From: Acidobacteriota bacterium
Lineage (GTDB): Bacteria > Acidobacteriota > Blastocatellia > Pyrinomonadales > Pyrinomonadaceae
DNA length: 7,304 nucleotides
NCBI GenBank assembly: GCA_029777145.1
Contig: JAKOSS010000291.1
Location: 1-7,304, forward strand
Reading direction: 5' to 3'
A program made the position numbers and the translations under genes. Under the pieces are notes generated by a model. The model saw nothing but the letters and a program-made list of their open reading frames with translations, made no database searches and had not been told where the DNA came from. Below, piece after piece: positions 4,742 through 7,304 of this stretch (its first letter is position 1; each line of letters opens with the position of its first letter).

Positions 4742-5755
4742 TCAGCTTTGGCCGGCGCGGGCAGCCGCCGCGATCTCCGACTTCTCGATCGCCGAAAGCT
4801 TTCTGATGTCGATCGAGATCGGTTCATGGTTTTGGATCGGATTGAACATTGTCGAGAATCTGTAACCGAATTTGATCTCCGCCGTCTTGTACGACGATCG
4901 CGTATGCACCGTCTGCGCGAACGTCTCGTCCGTCGCGGTGAGTAGGATCAGAATCTCGGCGTCGGTCCGCAGGAATTCTTCCGCCGTCATGCCGAACAGC
5001 GGCGATGTTTCGTCGATCGGATGAACGATCGTCCAGGAGAGCGGGAAAAACGATACATTCTCACGTTCGAGCGACAGCAGATCAAACTTTCTGACCGTCT
5101 TTCCGCCTTCGATGCAGAACCGCGAAAAAGCGACCTGCGCATTGACGTCGATGAGCTGATTGTTGCGGCTGTTCGCGATCCGGAACATCAGTCCGCTGAT
5201 CCCACGGTACGGAGCGACGATCGCGTTGTCGCTGAAAATGATCCGCGCCGTCGGCCTCGAGAAACGCGCGAAGACCAGTCCCGTGATAAGCGCGTTCGCG
5301 AGCAGGCTGTAATAGGATTCGAGCGTCACGATCAGGTTCGGCAAAAACCCGACCGGATGGATCGTTCCGTAGCCGATCGTCGCGAACGTCTGGACCGAAA
5401 AGAAGAATCCGCGGACAAGAATATTCGTAAACGGTTCGCTTGAAGTGTCGACGAGCGACGCTTCGCCGAACATCGAGTACATCAGTCCGAAAAAGACGTT
5501 GCTGAGGAAAAACAGCAGCAGCACCAGTCCGAGGAATCTCGCCCACGACATCGTCAGAAGCCAATGGTAAAGATTGAGCGTACTGAAACGGCCGGTGCCG
5601 GTCCGCCTGACGTTGAACGATCCGTCTCGATTCAAAAAGCGCAACCGGCTTTCGGTCGCAACCTTGGCGCCGAAACCGAGATCGCGGGAGTCGCGCGAGA
5701 CCTCGTTCTCGCCTGTTCCGAATTGCTGCCGGTATGCGTCTTCGCCTTTCTTCAT
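4742..5755 (-). CDS. Inward-rectifier-type potassium channel (KirBac family)
   Basis: This 337-residue protein should form a tetrameric K+ channel in the inner membrane. The N-terminus has the KirBac signature GFGAKV (27-32) and RFLNRDGSFNVRR (39-51). A slide helix LNLYHWLLTMSW (60-71) leads into TM1 (72-92). The pore helix is 113-125, the filter TIGYG is 126-130, and TM2 is about 141-163, ending ITGLVFARFSRP. Residues 170-320 form the cytoplasmic immunoglobulin-like domain, with SDNAIVAPYRG, LMFRIANSRNNQLID, HPIDETSPLFGMTAEEF and ATDETFAQTVHTRSSY. Asn154 aligns with the rectification-controller site. The filter is followed by Thr-Ile-His-Pro, where many relatives have Asp. The start overlaps the stop of the upstream flavoprotein gene as ATGA. 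No strong ribosome binding site is visible, which fits translational coupling. It ends 9 bp from the convergent exported-protein gene. Confidence 0.95.
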   Translation of the reverse strand: MKKGEDAYRQQFGTGENEVSRDSRDLGFGAKVATESRLRFLNRDGSFNVRRTGTGRFSTLNLYHWLLTMSWARFLGLVLLLFFLSNVFFGLMYSMFGEASLVDTSSEPFTNILVRGFFFSVQTFATIGYGTIHPVGFLPNLIVTLESYYSLLANALITGLVFARFSRPTARIIFSDNAIVAPYRGISGLMFRIANSRNNQLIDVNAQVAFSRFCIEGGKTVRKFDLLSLERENVSFFPLSWTIVHPIDETSPLFGMTAEEFLRTDAEILILLTATDETFAQTVHTRSSYKTAEIKFGYRFSTMFNPIQNHEPISIDIRKLSAIEKSEIAAAARAGQS

Positions 5756-7304
5756 TTACGGATCTCTGTCAATGCCTTGTCGAGCCACATATTCGTCAGT
5801 TTCTCCTGGATCGAATTTGCCCGGAGGCGATCGTTCAGGTTCTTGAAATCGACGAAATCGAGCTGCTGGTCCTGATTAAAGCACGAGAACACGAAAAACT
5901 CCTCGCCCGTATGCGGATTGACGTGCCGCTGCAGGCACTGCGCGCAGACCTCCTTCATCATGCATTGCATCGGACTGTTGATCGATCCGATCGCCGTGTG
6001 CTTTTCCTTCAGATACGGCTTGAGAGCATCGAAGCGGGCTTCCTTGACGCCGTTCATCATACGGTCGGAACCGATCGCGATGATACGGTCGACGTCCGCC
6101 AGGCTGACGAGCTGGTCGCCGAGCTTACCTTCTGCGTAAGCGACCATCGCCTGCACGATGTTCCCGCGGAAATGCGCGTCCTGCATGCGGCGCGGAGTGA
6201 TCTCCGTTCCGTAATCCGACGCCCAGACGACCTTGTCCGTCGCCCTTTCGATCTCCTCGCGTTTGAACAGATCGGCGCCGTTCTTGTAACCCGCGAAATA
6301 GATCACCTTGTTGTTGTTCTCGCGCAGCGCCTGCGCGATCGAGAACAGGACGGCGTTACCGAGCCCGCCGCCGGCGAGCATGACCGTCTCGTTCTGCGGG
6401 ATCTCGGTCGGAGTTCCGGTCGGGCCCATGACGATCACTTCCTGACCTTCTTCGAGCAGCGAACAGAGACGCGATGACGTGCCCATCTCGAGGACGATCA
6501 TCGACAGCAGTCCTTTTTCCTTGTCGGTCCATGCTCCGGTCAGCGCGAGGCCTTCCATCATCAGTCGCCGGCCGTTGACGATCGGGGCCGTTGTCTCGAA
6601 ATTCTGCAGCCGATAGAACTGTCCCGGCTCGAATTTGCGGGCCTGAAGCGGTGCCTTGACGACGACGTCGACGATCGTCGGCGTAAGCCGCTCGACCTTG
6701 ACGACAAACGCGCGGAGCTGATGATCGAGCGTCGCTTCGAGATTGTCGAAGATCGAATCCTTGTCATCCTGCGAAAGCGACTTCAGTTCGTCGGCAAAGA
6801 GTTCGACGACCTTTTCGTAACCGTGTTTGGCCGACGCCATCGCTTTGACGACGTTCCCCGCGTACTGCGGATGATTGTCCCCGTAATACGAAATGAAACG
6901 GCCGTCGTGTTCGTAGGACGTGAAGAATCCGGTCTCGTCTTTGCCGGCCTCGACAGCGTGGAATTTGCCGTCGCCGTTCTTCTCGAGCTTGAACGGCTGG
7001 AAGAACTGACGCCATTCGTCGAGTTTGAATGTGCCGGGCTTCTCCTTTTCATAAATGACGTTCGGGCTCGTCCCGGCGGCGACGCAGACGGTCCGCGCCG
7101 GCATCGTCACGAATTCCTCGGCGCGCGAGAATTTGCCCGTTTCGGCATCGTAGTTTTGCTTCTCGAAAACGAGCGCGCAGACCGCGCCGTATTCGTCGGG
7201 AACCGCTTCGGTCGGCGACATCAGCTCGATGAAACTGATGCCTTCCTCAAGCGCCTTCTGAACCTCTTCGTGATTCAGGCGATACGCCGGCGAATCCTGA
7301 AGCC
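5752..7304 (-). CDS. FAD-dependent oxidoreductase: GltD-like part fused to FNR/PyrK-like module (5' end outside window)
   Basis: The frame is open to the window edge, giving at least 516 residues. I number from the Met codon at 7221. Before it, the frame continues with NHEEVQKALEEGISFIEL. The first part resembles the end of GltD/NfnB-type pyridine-nucleotide oxidoreductases: MPARTVCVAAGTSPN (40-54) and YYGDNHPQYAGNVVKAMASAK (112-132). From about 171 an FNR/PyrK-like module follows: GQFYRLQN (200-207) in the FAD domain, MGPTGTPTEI, MLAGGGLGNAVLFSIAQAL (281-299) for NAD(P), then AIGSDRMMNGVKE (382-394). Cys420, 426, 429 and 447 (C-x5-C-x2-C-x17-C) probably hold an iron-sulfur cluster. Such proteins move electrons between NAD(P)H, flavin and iron-sulfur partners. 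The exact reaction is unknown. Its stop overlaps the K+ channel start. Confidence 0.85.
   Translation of the reverse strand, partial: LQDSPAYRLNHEEVQKALEEGISFIELMSPTEAVPDEYGAVCALVFEKQNYDAETGKFSRAEEFVTMPARTVCVAAGTSPNVIYEKEKPGTFKLDEWRQFFQPFKLEKNGDGKFHAVEAGKDETGFFTSYEHDGRFISYYGDNHPQYAGNVVKAMASAKHGYEKVVELFADELKSLSQDDKDSIFDNLEATLDHQLRAFVVKVERLTPTIVDVVVKAPLQARKFEPGQFYRLQNFETTAPIVNGRRLMMEGLALTGAWTDKEKGLLSMIVLEMGTSSRLCSLLEEGQEVIVMGPTGTPTEIPQNETVMLAGGGLGNAVLFSIAQALRENNNKVIYFAGYKNGADLFKREEIERATDKVVWASDYGTEITPRRMQDAHFRGNIVQAMVAYAEGKLGDQLVSLADVDRIIAIGSDRMMNGVKEARFDALKPYLKEKHTAIGSINSPMQCMMKEVCAQCLQRHVNPHTGEEFFVFSCFNQDQQLDFVDFKNLNDRLRANSIQEKLTNMWLDKALTEIRK

Noticed and set aside
5734..6477. Long open frame on the plus strand (247 codons) opposite the flavoprotein
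   Set aside because: It is antisense to a clearly conserved reductase with intact motifs, and its product is rich in Arg, Asp and His as expected from a shadow frame in GC-rich DNA.

Overview
The window is about 56-57% GC by eye and carries densely packed genes on both strands. It looks chromosomal: one vitamin-biosynthesis enzyme, one ion channel, one large flavoenzyme, one acetyltransferase and several secreted or lipidated proteins of unknown role. The mix (DUF4440/NTF2-like protein, papain-like cysteine protease, secreted CsgG-like protein, KirBac-type channel, GltD/FNR-like fusion flavoprotein) resembles Acidobacteriota, perhaps Blastocatellia. That placement is inference from general resemblance, not from a marker gene. 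I see no rRNA, tRNA, CRISPR array, phage gene or transposase.

Layout. 1-234 (+): C-terminal end of a DUF4440/NTF2-like protein. 240-445 (+): remnant of an FG-GAP/VCBS-like protein in two frames, which a single missing A would rejoin. 517-1584 (+): probable lipoprotein built of repeated alpha/beta units. 1586-2050 (-): GNAT acetyltransferase whose stop is one base from the lipoprotein's stop. 2051-2231: intergenic region made largely of three kinds of short-period tandem repeat. The last is a 70-bp heptamer tract that supplies the end and the stop codon of the next gene. 2221-2880 (-): riboflavin synthase (ribE). 2881-3030: divergent promoter region. 3031-3516 (+): papain-like cysteine protease with no export signal. 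3563-4732 (+): exported CsgG/TolB-N-like protein in the same direction. 4742-5755 (-): inward-rectifier-type potassium channel (KirBac family). 5752-7304 (-, 5' end outside): large flavoprotein with a GltD-like part followed by an FNR/PyrK-like module with a four-cysteine cluster.

How the genes relate. The flavoprotein and the K+ channel share an ATGA stop/start overlap, so they form a translationally coupled pair; this is the most suggestive functional link here. The protease and the exported CsgG-like protein are codirectional, 46 bp apart, and probably cotranscribed from the promoter region facing ribE. ribE and the acetyltransferase are codirectional but separated by 170 bp of repeats, so cotranscription is uncertain. 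Nothing here is proved to be a new system. The best leads are the channel/flavoenzyme pair, the heptamer tract that stops translation in all three frames at the end of ribE, and the frameshifted FG-GAP remnant.
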